A program made the translations under genes and the position numbers. The notes beneath the pieces were generated by a model, which made no database searches, was not told where the DNA came from, and saw only the letters and a program-made list of their open reading frames with translations. Below, piece by piece: positions 8,182 through 17,034 of a stretch of DNA of 64,000 nt (its first letter is position 1; each line of letters starts with the position of its first letter). The stretch spans positions 62,001-126,000 of the forward strand of contig NZ_MUXE01000002.1 of NCBI RefSeq assembly GCF_003063245.1, in the 5' to 3' direction. The DNA comes from Arcobacter caeni (GTDB taxonomy: Bacteria > Campylobacterota > Campylobacteria > Campylobacterales > Arcobacteraceae).

Positions 8182-8337
8182 TTATTTTTGTTCGTCTTCT
8201 AGTCTTTTTTTCTCTTGTCTATAAATCCAGAACATTGGAAGTACAATAAAAGTATGAAGAAAAATAGTTAATGTTAATGGACCTTGGTTTAATATTGCAA
8301 AAAAACTAGGTACTAAATCTGTCATTGGTTCAAACAT
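8182..8337 (-). CDS. small single-helix membrane protein in the nor operon
   Basis: A 51-residue frame starting 9 bases after the norB stop with GGAG at the right distance; it fills the otherwise empty gap between norB and nirS. It begins MFEPMTDLVPSFFA, has one hydrophobic helix (about residues 10-38, containing LTIFLHTFIVLPMFWIY) and a very charged tail (RQEKKRLEDEQK). The spacing and ribosome site make it a real gene of the nor operon. A role as a small subunit or assembly factor of NO reductase is inferred. I do not recognise a named family. Confidence 0.7.
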   Translation of the reverse strand: MFEPMTDLVPSFFAILNQGPLTLTIFLHTFIVLPMFWIYRQEKKRLEDEQK

Positions 8338-8346
8338 GTTATCTCC

Positions 8347-9768
8347 TTATCTTTCGTGTCTAGGGCTTTTAGAAGTAGTTAATAAATCTTTAACTAAGTA
8401 TAAAAATCCAACAAATGTCATAATACCAGTTGCTAATCTCCATCCAAGACCTTGAACAAACCATACCATATCTTGAGATACGAAGAATCCTTCCCAAGTT
8501 GCTCCTAATTGAGCTCTTTCAACTAATACTTGACCATATCCAGCAACAGTTAAAGAAACAGTCATACCTAATACACCAAATGTGATAAGGAAGATTGCCA
8601 TTTTAGACTCAAATGTTGCTTTCATTACTTTAATACTATTTTTACCTTGTACTCCCATATAGAACATACCTATTAAAATAGTTGCATATGCTCCAAAGAA
8701 TGCCAAGTGACCGTGCGCCGATGTAAATTGTGTACCGTGTGTATAAATATTTACTTGTGGTAATGTGTGGAAGAATCCCCAAACACCAGCACCAAGGAAG
8801 TTACCAAATGCATTTGTAACAAACCAAGCAAAAGCAGGTGAATTGTTCATAGTTTTCTCACCAGAACCGCTACCTTCTTTAATACCTGTTTCTTTTCCCC
8901 AGTCATAAACAACATGAACAAACATAGCAACTAAAGGAACAGGCTCAAGTGCTGAGAATAGTGCTCCAATTTCCCACCAGTACTCAGGTGTACCAATCCA
9001 GAAGTAGTGATGTCCCATACCTAAGATTCCAGATCCAAATAACATTGAAACTTCAATCCATAGCCACATTTCTACAACTTCTCTTCTAGCTCCAATGATT
9101 TTGATTAATCCATAAGATAATAAACAACCAACAAAAACTTCCCAAGTTGCTTCAACCCATAAGTGAATTACCCACCACCACCAGTATTGATCCATAGAGA
9201 TATTATCTGTAAAGAACATACCTGCAAGATATAGACCAGCAAGTGCAAGAACATCCGCCATTAATACAGTTACAATACCTGTTTGTTTACCTTTTATTGC
9301 AGTTGCAAAAAGGTTAAATACGAATATTAAAACAACAACAACTATACCAATATCAGCCCATCTTGGAGCTTCAATATATTCTCTACCTTCGTTAATTAAC
9401 CAAATAGTTGATTCACTAGCAGGTCCAACTTGAACTAAAATAAATACTAAAACTACAACTGTAACAGCAGCAGTTAAAACATAAAATCCTAATTTACCAA
9501 GTTTGATTCCTACAGTTTCTATTCCAGTTTCATCTGGTAATAAATAATAAACAGAACCAATCATTGCGTATAACATCCATACAACTAAAGCGTTGATATG
9601 TACCATTCTAGCTACAGAGAAATCAAAGATTTCAAAAAGAAAACTTGGATATAAAAACTGAGTAGCAGCAATAAGACCCATTACTAATTGAGCACCAAAT
9701 AAAATAGCTGCAACTACGAAATAGTTAATAGCTAATTTTTGAGATTCAAATTTTAAATTATTTGCCAT
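8347..9768 (-). CDS. norB: nitric oxide reductase large subunit
   Basis: 473 residues, about 12 transmembrane helices, of the heme-copper oxidase superfamily. Heme and FeB ligand contexts are visible: VHINALVVWML in an early helix, HLWVEATWEVF, GHHYFWIG and HGHLAFFGAY. It reduces two NO to N2O, with electrons from the c-heme of NorC, so it is a cNor rather than the longer quinol-dependent qNor. Its start overlaps the norC end by 11 bases. Confidence 0.95.
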   Translation of the reverse strand: MANNLKFESQKLAINYFVVAAILFGAQLVMGLIAATQFLYPSFLFEIFDFSVARMVHINALVVWMLYAMIGSVYYLLPDETGIETVGIKLGKLGFYVLTAAVTVVVLVFILVQVGPASESTIWLINEGREYIEAPRWADIGIVVVVLIFVFNLFATAIKGKQTGIVTVLMADVLALAGLYLAGMFFTDNISMDQYWWWWVIHLWVEATWEVFVGCLLSYGLIKIIGARREVVEMWLWIEVSMLFGSGILGMGHHYFWIGTPEYWWEIGALFSALEPVPLVAMFVHVVYDWGKETGIKEGSGSGEKTMNNSPAFAWFVTNAFGNFLGAGVWGFFHTLPQVNIYTHGTQFTSAHGHLAFFGAYATILIGMFYMGVQGKNSIKVMKATFESKMAIFLITFGVLGMTVSLTVAGYGQVLVERAQLGATWEGFFVSQDMVWFVQGLGWRLATGIMTFVGFLYLVKDLLTTSKSPRHER

Positions 9769-10432
9769 GAATCGCTCCTGTTACACCATCTGTTGACATT
9801 CTTGCGAAGTTTCTTGGGAAACCATTTGTATCAATTGATGACATATGTTTTAAAAATGCTACAAGACCCATTGCTTCTTTTTCAGTAATACCAAGATTTG
9901 GCATCATTCTTTGATGTGTTGGGAATTGAGACGGATTTTGTAAAAATTTAGACATAGCTTCTTCTTTCGTAGTAGAATTAGTCATACCTAAATATGCTCC
10001 GTTTGGTCCCCATGCTGGATCTAACCAAGCTTTTGTTAAATCTGGAGCATAATATGCACCATTTCCAAGTAATGTATGACAATTCATACAGTTTTTCGCT
10101 TGACTTCCTAATTTACCTAAATGAAGAAGTTCCGCAGCTTCTTGTTCAGACCAATCATCTCTACCAAAGAATTTCTCTTTTTCACCAATAACTGGCACCT
10201 CATGACCTCTTCTTGTATCCATTTTATAATCAATATTATAATTGATTACTGTTGGACCTGGTACTCTTTTTGTAATACCGTTTTTAAGATCAGCGTCCGT
10301 TCCCATTTTAATTTGACCCATTGAATCGAATGTTAACCAAATTAATAGTATTGCAGCAAAACCAGTTACCCACGCAGCTGATTTTCTCCAAAAAGGAATA
10401 CTCGTCCATACTGAAACAACTTTTTTTGACAC
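9758..10432 (-). CDS. norC: nitric oxide reductase cytochrome c subunit
   Basis: 224 residues. One N-terminal membrane anchor (about 20-36) is followed by a periplasmic domain with a single heme site C115-x-x-C118-H119 (NCMNCHTLLG) and a likely Met ligand in QRMMPNLG. It passes electrons to NorB. At 224 residues it is longer than the ~150 of Pseudomonas NorC, with an insert before the heme site. A GGAGGAA-type site precedes it. Confidence 0.93.
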   Translation of the reverse strand: MSKKVVSVWTSIPFWRKSAAWVTGFAAILLIWLTFDSMGQIKMGTDADLKNGITKRVPGPTVINYNIDYKMDTRRGHEVPVIGEKEKFFGRDDWSEQEAAELLHLGKLGSQAKNCMNCHTLLGNGAYYAPDLTKAWLDPAWGPNGAYLGMTNSTTKEEAMSKFLQNPSQFPTHQRMMPNLGITEKEAMGLVAFLKHMSSIDTNGFPRNFARMSTDGVTGAIHGK

Positions 10433-10448
10433 TTGTTCCTCCTAAAAT

Positions 10449-10775
10449 TTATTGTTCATATCTTTGCTCAGACCTAATATTTAAGTAATAATAAAGATGT
10501 GGTAAAATTAAATAACACACCATAGTTACCATTAATGCTTTAATAGTAAAATCATTACTTTGAATTTTGTCTGCGACATAGTACATACAATATGTTTGCA
10601 AAGCCCAAAAAATATATGCAAAAGGCATGTATATTTTTTTTAATCTTTCCATTTTTACTAGCGTATAAATAGCTACGTAAAACAGTCCAAATAGTAAAAC
10701 AAAAGCTGAAGATAAAAATATAGGCAAGAAATCGTCAAGGGCAATTTCTGGTCTAATAATCATGATTGGTTCCAT
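10449..10775 (-). CDS. membrane protein of the nor operon, unknown function
   Basis: 108 residues with three predicted transmembrane helices (about 16-38, 47-66 and 78-98). It is the first gene of the nor transcription unit, 16 bases before norC, and is preceded by an FNR-like box. No metal-binding motif is obvious. Its position suggests help in NO reductase assembly or electron entry, but no function can be assigned. Confidence 0.75.
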   Translation of the reverse strand: MEPIMIIRPEIALDDFLPIFLSSAFVLLFGLFYVAIYTLVKMERLKKIYMPFAYIFWALQTYCMYYVADKIQSNDFTIKALMVTMVCYLILPHLYYYLNIRSEQRYEQ

Positions 10776-10842
10776 TTTTTTCTCCTTATTTTGAAATACC
10801 AGAACTATGGAAAAATTTTAGTCTAAACCCAAGGAGAAAAAA

Positions 10843-10856
10843 ATGATATATGTCAA
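10843..10856 (-). promoter_or_regulatory. FNR/DNR-like box of the nor operon
   Basis: On the minus strand TTGAC-ATAT-ATCAT, 9 of 10 match. Its centre lies about 75 bases before the ATG of the first nor-operon gene, leaving room for a -10 at about 10815-10825 and a short leader. Confidence 0.55.
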
Positions 10857-10879
10857 TATTAAAAAAGTAAAAAAATATT

Positions 10880-11878
10880 TTATTTTGTTTTACAAGATTT
10901 TAATAATTTATCTAATTCATTTTTAAGTTCTTGTAGCTTTTTTGTTGAACTTATTAGTTCTTCTTGGGTTTGAATAACTATATCTTCACTTTTATTAAGT
11001 TGTACTGATATTTCTGCTGAGTTGGTTAGTTCACTAATTATAATATCGAATTCATCAGTAATTTCTTCGAGTTTTATTGATGCATTTTTTGATTGTTCAA
11101 CTGCATTTGCTGAATAAGTCATTGCTGAATTTATTTTATCAATAAAGCAATTAATTGTATCAGTAGCTTCTACAATTTCTTTTTCAGCTTCAATTTGAAT
11201 TGGTTCTAGTGGCTCATTTGTAGGGTTTTCAACAATTTTTTTAGATAATTCAAAGAATCTTTTTACATTTTCTTCCATTGTTTTTAATTGATTAAAACTA
11301 TACATCATTAAAAATAAGATTATTAATCCAAAAATGTATTGAATAGTTTTTAAATAATCACTTTTTTCTTCCATATGTGAAGTATACATAGAAACCAAAA
11401 TATTAACTTCATTTAGTAGCGTTGTATTCATAGTATAAATAGAATCAATTGTATTTTTGAATTTTTGTTCATTTATATTATCTTTTGAATCAATAATATT
11501 TTTAAATTCGTTTATAGTTAAATAAAAATTATTCCATAGAAGTTCAACTTTTGCGATTTGTTTTTCAATTTCATTTGTTGGAGCTTTATAAATACCTAGT
11601 TCATCATTTCCATTTTTTAAAGAATTTAGATTATAAATAAACTCAATTGTTGCATTGTCTAATTCATTATATATTTGATTATTATTGTGATATATATAAA
11701 AAATACTTTTAGATATCTTTTGTGTCAGCATTCTTTGCTTCCCAGCTATATTTATAACTTGAGCATCTTTTTTGTTTTTTTCATTTAAGTAGATTGTCGT
11801 GATAATTATACTTGTCATTAATATAATGAAAAATATTCCAATTAATTTTATTTTTGTGCTTATTGTATTTGGTTTCAT
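10880..11878 (-). CDS. NarX/PilJ-type membrane sensor without an output domain
   Basis: 332 residues. The first transmembrane helix (about 8-28) is followed by a periplasmic helical domain that opens with INIAGKQRMLTQKISK, the P-box-like signature of NarX/NarQ and PilJ N-terminal domains that bind nitrate or nitrite. A second helix (about 180-197) leads to a cytoplasmic coiled coil (about 245-328). There is no histidine-kinase, HAMP-kinase or chemoreceptor signalling module. Its start overlaps the end of the upstream Crp-type regulator gene by 4 bases, so the two are translationally coupled. It may sense nitrate/nitrite and act through protein contact; that is inference. Confidence 0.75.
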   Translation of the reverse strand: MKPNTISTKIKLIGIFFIILMTSIIITTIYLNEKNKKDAQVINIAGKQRMLTQKISKSIFYIYHNNNQIYNELDNATIEFIYNLNSLKNGNDELGIYKAPTNEIEKQIAKVELLWNNFYLTINEFKNIIDSKDNINEQKFKNTIDSIYTMNTTLLNEVNILVSMYTSHMEEKSDYLKTIQYIFGLIILFLMMYSFNQLKTMEENVKRFFELSKKIVENPTNEPLEPIQIEAEKEIVEATDTINCFIDKINSAMTYSANAVEQSKNASIKLEEITDEFDIIISELTNSAEISVQLNKSEDIVIQTQEELISSTKKLQELKNELDKLLKSCKTK

Positions 11879-12540
11879 ATCCCAATTCCTCTAAAAATAG
11901 ATACTAAGGCTTCGTTATTTGTAATTTTCACAGTTCCAGCATCGACTTGAATAATTTCATTTCTTGATAATCTTTTTAAAACTCTTGATAAAGTTTCTGG
12001 CTGAATATGAAGCATAAATGAGACTTCTTGTCTTTTTAATTTATTAAACATTTCCAAATCTTGACTTAACATAAAAGCAACTTTTGCAGTTGCATCAAAA
12101 ACTAATTCTCTATTTACGATACATTGTAATTGGTGAGTTTTGTTTAGTAAAATTTCTAATAATTCCATTGTTAAAATATTTTTTGATAAAAAATATTCTT
12201 GGAATTTTTCAAAATTAATAGATAATACAATTGAATTTTCAATAAATTCTGCATTAGAAAAACAGTATATTTCTTTATTATTAGTAGATGTGAGTTCACT
12301 AATCATAGAGTTTTTATAAATATGATATAAAAATATTTCATTATTAAATTTATCAACTTTATAAATTTTAATAAGACCTTCAACTAAAAAAAGCAAATTT
12401 TTACTTATATCACTTTCATAATATAAAATTGATTTATTAGGCTGTTTTGATACAGTTGAAATGGAAGCAATGATATTTATTTGTTCATCATTTAAGTTAT
12501 TAAAAAAACTTATTTTTCTAATAATTTTTTGTAGAGTCAC
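11875..12540 (-). CDS. Crp/Fnr-family transcription regulator
   Basis: 221 residues: beta-roll sensor domain (about 10-120) and C-terminal helix-turn-helix with MLHIQPETLSRVLKRLSR. Cysteines are few and not in an FNR cluster pattern. It is coupled to the NarX/PilJ-type sensor gene downstream and lies upstream of the nor operon on the same strand. It differs clearly from the regulator at 998. Control of nir/nor genes is inferred from position. Confidence 0.85.
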   Translation of the reverse strand: MTLQKIIRKISFFNNLNDEQINIIASISTVSKQPNKSILYYESDISKNLLFLVEGLIKIYKVDKFNNEIFLYHIYKNSMISELTSTNNKEIYCFSNAEFIENSIVLSINFEKFQEYFLSKNILTMELLEILLNKTHQLQCIVNRELVFDATAKVAFMLSQDLEMFNKLKRQEVSFMLHIQPETLSRVLKRLSRNEIIQVDAGTVKITNNEALVSIFRGIGI

Positions 12541-12624
12541 ATCGAACCTTCATATTGTTTTATTTAAGCTATTGTATATTATGCTTGTAAAAATACTAAT
12601 TAAAGACATAAAATAAGGTTAAAA

Positions 12625-13542
12625 ATGAGTTTTAAAAAATATATAAAAGCAGTTGGAACAGGTCCTAAGGGAAACAGAGATTTAGCAGAAGCAGAAGTAA
12701 TTGATGCAATAGAGTTAATCTTAGAAAACAAAGTTACACAAGCCCAAATTGGCGCATTTTTGATTGCTTGGAGAACAAAACTTGAAACAGATGATGAATT
12801 AACAGCAGCTGTAAAAGCTTTGAAAAAATACATTAAATTTACAAAAATAGAAAATTCGCTTGAACTTGGTTATTCTTTTGATGGAAGAGAAAATAATCCA
12901 TTTTTATTTCCACTTTATGAAAATATCTTAAAAGAATTTCATGAAAAAAATAAAGATATTACACCTTTAAATCTTGTAATCTCAGGAGATTTTCTTCAAC
13001 CTGCAAAAAATGGTTTAACTACAAAAGATATTTTTAATTCAATTGACAAGGGTCAATATGTACACTATTTTGATAGGATAGAATACTTAAAAGAGTTGAG
13101 TGATTTAACAAAATTAAGAGAAGAACTAGGTTTAAGAACAGTTTTTAATACAATTGAAAAACTTTTAAATCCAGCTTCGAGTGATTTTGGTGTTACGGCT
13201 GCTTTTCATAAACCTTATGTAAAAAAATACATAGCTATGTTTAAAGAATATTATAAAGATGTTATAGTTTTAAAAGGTGCAGAGGGAAGTCCTGAAGTAT
13301 TTAGTAATGGGAAATATTGGGAAGAAGTGGATGGACAAGTTATTGAAATCCAATTTTCATTGAGTGATTTTGGAATCACTTATGATAAAACTTATGAAAA
13401 TATTTCTTTAGAAGAAGCTTTAGAAATAGTTAAAAATCCAAGTGATGAGATTTTAAAACTAGCAAAATTCAATATTGCATTGTATTTAGTATTTGCTCAA
13501 AGAGTAAATAATCTTGAAGATGCATGGAAAAGGTTAAATTAA
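12625..13542 (+). CDS. TrpD2/YbiB-like protein (anthranilate phosphoribosyltransferase fold)
   Basis: 305 residues resembling glycosyltransferase family 3: an N-terminal helical domain (ELILENKVTQAQIGAFLIAWRT split over about 30-50) and a C-terminal domain with LRTVFNTIEKLLNPAS and LKGAEGSPE. It lacks the GTGGD phosphoribosyl-pyrophosphate loop of true TrpD, so it is more like the TrpD2/YbiB nucleic-acid-binding relatives. AAGG lies before the ATG. It stands alone upstream of moaA. Confidence 0.75.
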   Translation: MSFKKYIKAVGTGPKGNRDLAEAEVIDAIELILENKVTQAQIGAFLIAWRTKLETDDELTAAVKALKKYIKFTKIENSLELGYSFDGRENNPFLFPLYENILKEFHEKNKDITPLNLVISGDFLQPAKNGLTTKDIFNSIDKGQYVHYFDRIEYLKELSDLTKLREELGLRTVFNTIEKLLNPASSDFGVTAAFHKPYVKKYIAMFKEYYKDVIVLKGAEGSPEVFSNGKYWEEVDGQVIEIQFSLSDFGITYDKTYENISLEEALEIVKNPSDEILKLAKFNIALYLVFAQRVNNLEDAWKRLN

Positions 13543-13600
13543 TTTTACCTTTTAAGCTAGTTTATACTATTCTAGAAGCTATTAAAAATAGGAATAAAAT

Positions 13601-14575
13601 ATGCTAATAGATGGATTTGGAAGAAAACATGATTATCTAAGAGTTTCAGTAACTGAAAGATGTAATTTTAGATGTCAATACTGTATGCCAGAAAAACCCT
13701 TTTCTTGGGTTCCAAAAGAAAACTTACTTTCGTACGAGGATTTATTTAAATTTATAAAAGCATCAATTGATGAAGGTATAAAAAAAGTAAGAATAACAGG
13801 TGGTGAACCTCTTTTAAGAGAAGGTTTAGAACAATTTATAAAAATGATATATGACTATAAAAATGATATAGATTTGGCTTTAACTACAAATGGTTTTTTA
13901 TTGCCAAATGCTGCTCAAAAATTAAAAGATGCTGGACTTAAACGAATAAATATTTCTCTTGATTCATTAAATGCAGCTACTGCTGCAAAAATTGCACAAA
14001 AAGATGTTTTAGAAACAGTTCTTGAAGGAATTCAAGCAGCAGCTGATGCAGGACTTAAAATAAAAATAAATTGTGTTCCAATAAAAGGAATAAATGATGT
14101 TGATTTAGTTGAAGTTTTGGATTTTTGTAAAAGTAAAGGTTATGTTGTTAGATTTATTGAATTTATGGAAAATAATCATGCAAAAGATGGTGCAAAAGGG
14201 TTAAATTCTGATGAAATAAAAGCAATAATTGCAACAAAATACCCAAATTTTAAAATGGTTCCAAGAGATAATAGTTCACCTGCACAATATTATGAACTTG
14301 AAGATGGTTTTCAGTTTGGAATAATAGAACCACATAAAGATGATTTTTGTGCTGCTTGTAATAGAATCAGACTAACAGCTGAGGGATTTTTAATACCTTG
14401 TTTATATTTTGAAGATGCAATGAGTATCAAAGATGCAGTTAGAAGTAACAATATTGATGAAGCAGTTGCAATTTTAAAAAAAGTATTAGCAGGAAAACCA
14501 GAAAAAAATAAATGGTCAAATAAAAAAGATGATAATGAAATTTCAACTAGAGCTTTTTACCAAACAGGTGGATGA
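13601..14575 (+). CDS. moaA: GTP 3',8-cyclase (molybdenum cofactor biosynthesis)
   Basis: 324 residues. The radical SAM cluster C21-x3-C25-x2-C28 ([12 protein letters not shown]), the [10 protein letters not shown] motif, and a C-terminal cluster ([13 protein letters not shown] plus PCLYF) are all present, and the protein ends with the GG pair needed for activity. It converts GTP to 3',8-cH2GTP, the first step to molybdopterin. Isolated from other moa genes in this window. The full length agrees with the family. Confidence 0.95.
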   Translation: MLIDGFGRKHDYLRVSVTERCNFRCQYCMPEKPFSWVPKENLLSYEDLFKFIKASIDEGIKKVRITGGEPLLREGLEQFIKMIYDYKNDIDLALTTNGFLLPNAAQKLKDAGLKRINISLDSLNAATAAKIAQKDVLETVLEGIQAAADAGLKIKINCVPIKGINDVDLVEVLDFCKSKGYVVRFIEFMENNHAKDGAKGLNSDEIKAIIATKYPNFKMVPRDNSSPAQYYELEDGFQFGIIEPHKDDFCAACNRIRLTAEGFLIPCLYFEDAMSIKDAVRSNNIDEAVAILKKVLAGKPEKNKWSNKKDDNEISTRAFYQTGG

Positions 14576-14674
14576 AAACAATTGTTTAAAGTAAAAATAA
14601 AGTAAAGTTTAAATATAATTTGCGCTCATTTATTATAAATGAAAAAATTAACATATACCTATTAGGAGGTCAAC

Positions 14675-14947
14675 ATGGCTTTAGATCAGGAAGTAAAAGC
14701 AGCTATAATAGCAAAATACGGAAAAAAAGATGGTGATACAGGTTCATCAGAAGTTCAAATTGCTTTATTAACAGAGCAAGTTAAAATATTAACAGAACAT
14801 TTAAAAGTTTTCAAAAAAGATCACTCTTCAAGATTAGGTCTATTAAAAATGGTTGGTAAAAGAAAAAGATTATTAAAATACTTAAGAAGTAAAAATTATG
14901 CTTCATTTGTTGAATTAGTAGCTTCTTTAGGAATTAGAGCTAAATAA
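14675..14947 (+). CDS. rpsO: 30S ribosomal protein S15
   Basis: 90 residues, with the typical [14 protein letters not shown] and [19 protein letters not shown] segments. AGGAGG is placed ideally before the ATG, a TATAAT-like -10 lies in the short upstream gap, and a strong terminator follows, so it is a single-gene unit. It binds 16S rRNA in the small subunit platform. Confidence 0.98.
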   Translation: MALDQEVKAAIIAKYGKKDGDTGSSEVQIALLTEQVKILTEHLKVFKKDHSSRLGLLKMVGKRKRLLKYLRSKNYASFVELVASLGIRAK

Positions 14948-14970
14948 TTTTAGTTTTTTGTCTAAAAAAA

Positions 14971-15002
14971 GGGTTGTAGCATTGCTACAACCCTTTTTTT
15001 TT
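14971..15002 (+). terminator. strong intrinsic terminator after rpsO
   Basis: Ten-base GC-containing stem (GGGTTGTAGC / GCTACAACCC) with a 3-base loop, an A-run before it and about nine T after it. It could work in both directions. Confidence 0.9.
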
Positions 15003-15089
15003 GTCTAAATATTTCAATTGACTGATTTTAATAACGAATCTTAATAATAGTTCTTGTAGAATAAACAAAAAACATTGGAAATATATAAC

Positions 15090-15488
15090 ATGTTATTAAC
15101 AAAAAAGAGTGAATACGCATTATTATCTTTAATTGCCATTGCAAAAAGTGATGAGCCAAAGAATGTAGATGAGTTATCAAGAGAATTAAATATATCAAAA
15201 TCATTTTTAGCAAAAATTATGCAAAATCTTGCAAAACAAAATTTAGTTATATCTCATAGAGGTGTAAATGGCGGTTTTGCTTTAAATAAATCTTGGGAAT
15301 CAATTACGATTTTAGAGATAGTTATTGCAGCAGAAGAAAAAATACCATCTGTATTTGAGTGTTCTCCCTCAGCTGATAATTGTCCAAACCAAGTAGCAAT
15401 GCTTTGTACTATTTGGCCTTTATTAAATAATTTACAACTGAAAATCAATGATTTCTTAGAAAAATTAACATTAAAAGATATTGCTTAA
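15090..15488 (+). CDS. Rrf2-family transcription regulator, probably Fe-S binding
   Basis: 132 residues from the ATG at 15090 (MLLTKKSEYALLSL is the normal Rrf2 start; GGAA lies ahead). Winged helix with ELNISKSFLAKIMQNLAK, then GGFALNK of the wing. Three cysteines near residues 90-105, spaced C-x6-C-x7-C (ECSPSADNCPNQ...MLC), suggest a 2Fe-2S or 4Fe-4S cluster as in IscR or NsrR. Its target is unknown. NsrR-like NO sensing would suit this genome, but the spacing is not exactly that of either. Its stop codon shares one base with the next ATG. Confidence 0.85.
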   Translation: MLLTKKSEYALLSLIAIAKSDEPKNVDELSRELNISKSFLAKIMQNLAKQNLVISHRGVNGGFALNKSWESITILEIVIAAEEKIPSVFECSPSADNCPNQVAMLCTIWPLLNNLQLKINDFLEKLTLKDIA

Positions 15489-16534
15489 TGAAATTGTTTC
15501 ATATTTCTCATACAGATTTAGATGGATATGGATGTCAATTAATTACAAAAGAGTATTTTAAAGAAGGTTTTTTTTATAATGCAAATTATGGTTTAGAAGT
15601 AAAATTAAGTATAAAAAAAGTTTTAGAACAAGTTTTAGAATATAAAGAAGATGAAATTCTTATATTAATAAGTGATTTAAACTTAACTTTTCAAGAAGCA
15701 AAAGATTTAGATAATGAAATAGATAAACTTATAAAAATTGGATATAAAATTAAACTTCAACTTTTAGATCATCACATAAGTGGTAAAAAAGCTGCTGAAA
15801 CTTTTCCTTGGTATTATTTAGATGATAAAAGATGTGCTACGAAAATAGTTTACGATTATATATTTGAAGAGTATGACGGTTTTGAACATAATACAAGTTC
15901 TTGGTTAAAACCTTTAGTTGATACGATAAATGCTGTTGATATTTGGCTTGAAAATGAAATAAAAAATTTTGAATTTGGAAAAGTTTTAATGTCAATGATT
16001 ACAAAAGTTAGAGAAATAAATAATATTTTATTTGCTGATTTAAATAGAGATTTTAGATGTCATTTACTAAAACAAGCTGCAAAATACCTTGATGTTGTTG
16101 ATGGGCACATAAAATTAGATAATGATGTTCATTTTATAAAAAAAGATTTTCTAAAATTAAGTGAAAAAGATGATACTTTAGATAATTTATCTGCAACCTA
16201 TCTTGTAAAAACATTAGTTGATGTAAAAGATGATTTAACAGTTACTTATAAAGGTCACAAAGGACTTTTAACTTATTGTTTAGGTTCTATTTCAATTCCC
16301 GCAAATGCTTTTTTAAGAGCAAATCCTGAGTATGATTTTTTTATTGATATAAATAAAAAAGGAAATGCTTCTTTTCGTGCTGATGGAAAAGTTGATGTTT
16401 CATTAATGGCTTCAAAACTGGCAAATGGTGGTGGACATGTAAATGCAAGTGGTGGAAAATTTGATGACTTTCGAGAAGTTATTGATTTTTCTGAAGTTAA
16501 AACTTATATACAAAATAAGCTAGATAAAATCTAG
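15488..16534 (+). CDS. DHH-family phosphoesterase
   Basis: 348 residues. DHH-domain motifs are SHTDLDGYGC (residues 7-16), SDLNLT and LLDHHIS; the DHHA1 end has GGGHVNASGG. These bind two Mn or Mg ions. Families with this layout are oligoribonuclease NrnA/NrnB and cyclic-dinucleotide phosphodiesterases; the length fits NrnB-like enzymes. One base overlaps the Rrf2 gene, so both are probably one transcript. Confidence 0.8.
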   Translation: MKLFHISHTDLDGYGCQLITKEYFKEGFFYNANYGLEVKLSIKKVLEQVLEYKEDEILILISDLNLTFQEAKDLDNEIDKLIKIGYKIKLQLLDHHISGKKAAETFPWYYLDDKRCATKIVYDYIFEEYDGFEHNTSSWLKPLVDTINAVDIWLENEIKNFEFGKVLMSMITKVREINNILFADLNRDFRCHLLKQAAKYLDVVDGHIKLDNDVHFIKKDFLKLSEKDDTLDNLSATYLVKTLVDVKDDLTVTYKGHKGLLTYCLGSISIPANAFLRANPEYDFFIDINKKGNASFRADGKVDVSLMASKLANGGGHVNASGGKFDDFREVIDFSEVKTYIQNKLDKI

Positions 16535-16605
16535 TTTATTTCTTTTTTTAGCATACTTTTAAATAATTTATTTATAATAGAGTAATTTATTATAAAGGAT
16601 ATAAA

Positions 16606-17034
16606 ATGGAGTGTGACTTTCCAACTGTAAACTCAAAAAGTGAAGAAATAATAGAAATCTTAAAAAATACAAAAACAATAGCAATTGCTGGACTTTCTCC
16701 TGATCCTTCAAAAGCTTCAAACGCTGTTGCTGCATATTTACAAAGTGTTGGATATAAAATAGTTCCTGTATATCCAAAAGAAGATATGATTTTAGGAGAA
16801 AAAGTTTATAGAACTATTTCAGAAATTCCTTTTAAAATCGATATGGTTGATATTTTTAGAAAACCAGATGCAATAGCTGAAATTGTGAATGAAGTGATAA
16901 AAATTGGTAATATTGATACTGTTTGGTTTCAATTGGGACTTGTGAATAATGAAGCAGCAGCTCTTGCAAAAGAAGCTGGTTTAAATGTAGTACAAAATAA
17001 ATGTACGAAAATAGAGCATAGAAATTTATTCTAA
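16606..17034 (+). CDS. CoA-binding domain protein (YccU-like)
   Basis: 142 residues with a Rossmann-type CoA-binding fold: TIAIAGLSPDPSKASNAVA near residues 26-45, VDIFRKPD and FQLGLVNNEA. Family members are small stand-alone CoA-binding proteins of unknown physiological role. It ends 4 bases inside the convergent histidine kinase gene. Confidence 0.85.
   Translation: MECDFPTVNSKSEEIIEILKNTKTIAIAGLSPDPSKASNAVAAYLQSVGYKIVPVYPKEDMILGEKVYRTISEIPFKIDMVDIFRKPDAIAEIVNEVIKIGNIDTVWFQLGLVNNEAAALAKEAGLNVVQNKCTKIEHRNLF

Noticed and set aside
8155-8190. Plus-strand terminator (stem plus T-rich run) near nirS, possible end of an antisense RNA
   Set aside because: No plus-strand gene or promoter feeds it, and the T-rich run is explained by lysine codons of the small minus-strand gene.
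11875-12540. Considered as a classical oxygen-sensing FNR
   Set aside because: The N-terminal cysteine cluster needed for the 4Fe-4S centre is absent; the same is true for the regulator at 998.
12568-12573. Isolated GCTATT upstream of the TrpD2-like gene
   Set aside because: No second copy 11 bp away and no -10 at the required 15-bp spacing.
13556-13583. GCTAGT and GCTATT 22 bp apart upstream of moaA
   Set aside because: The middle position is off by one base and no -10 lies at +15; chance match.
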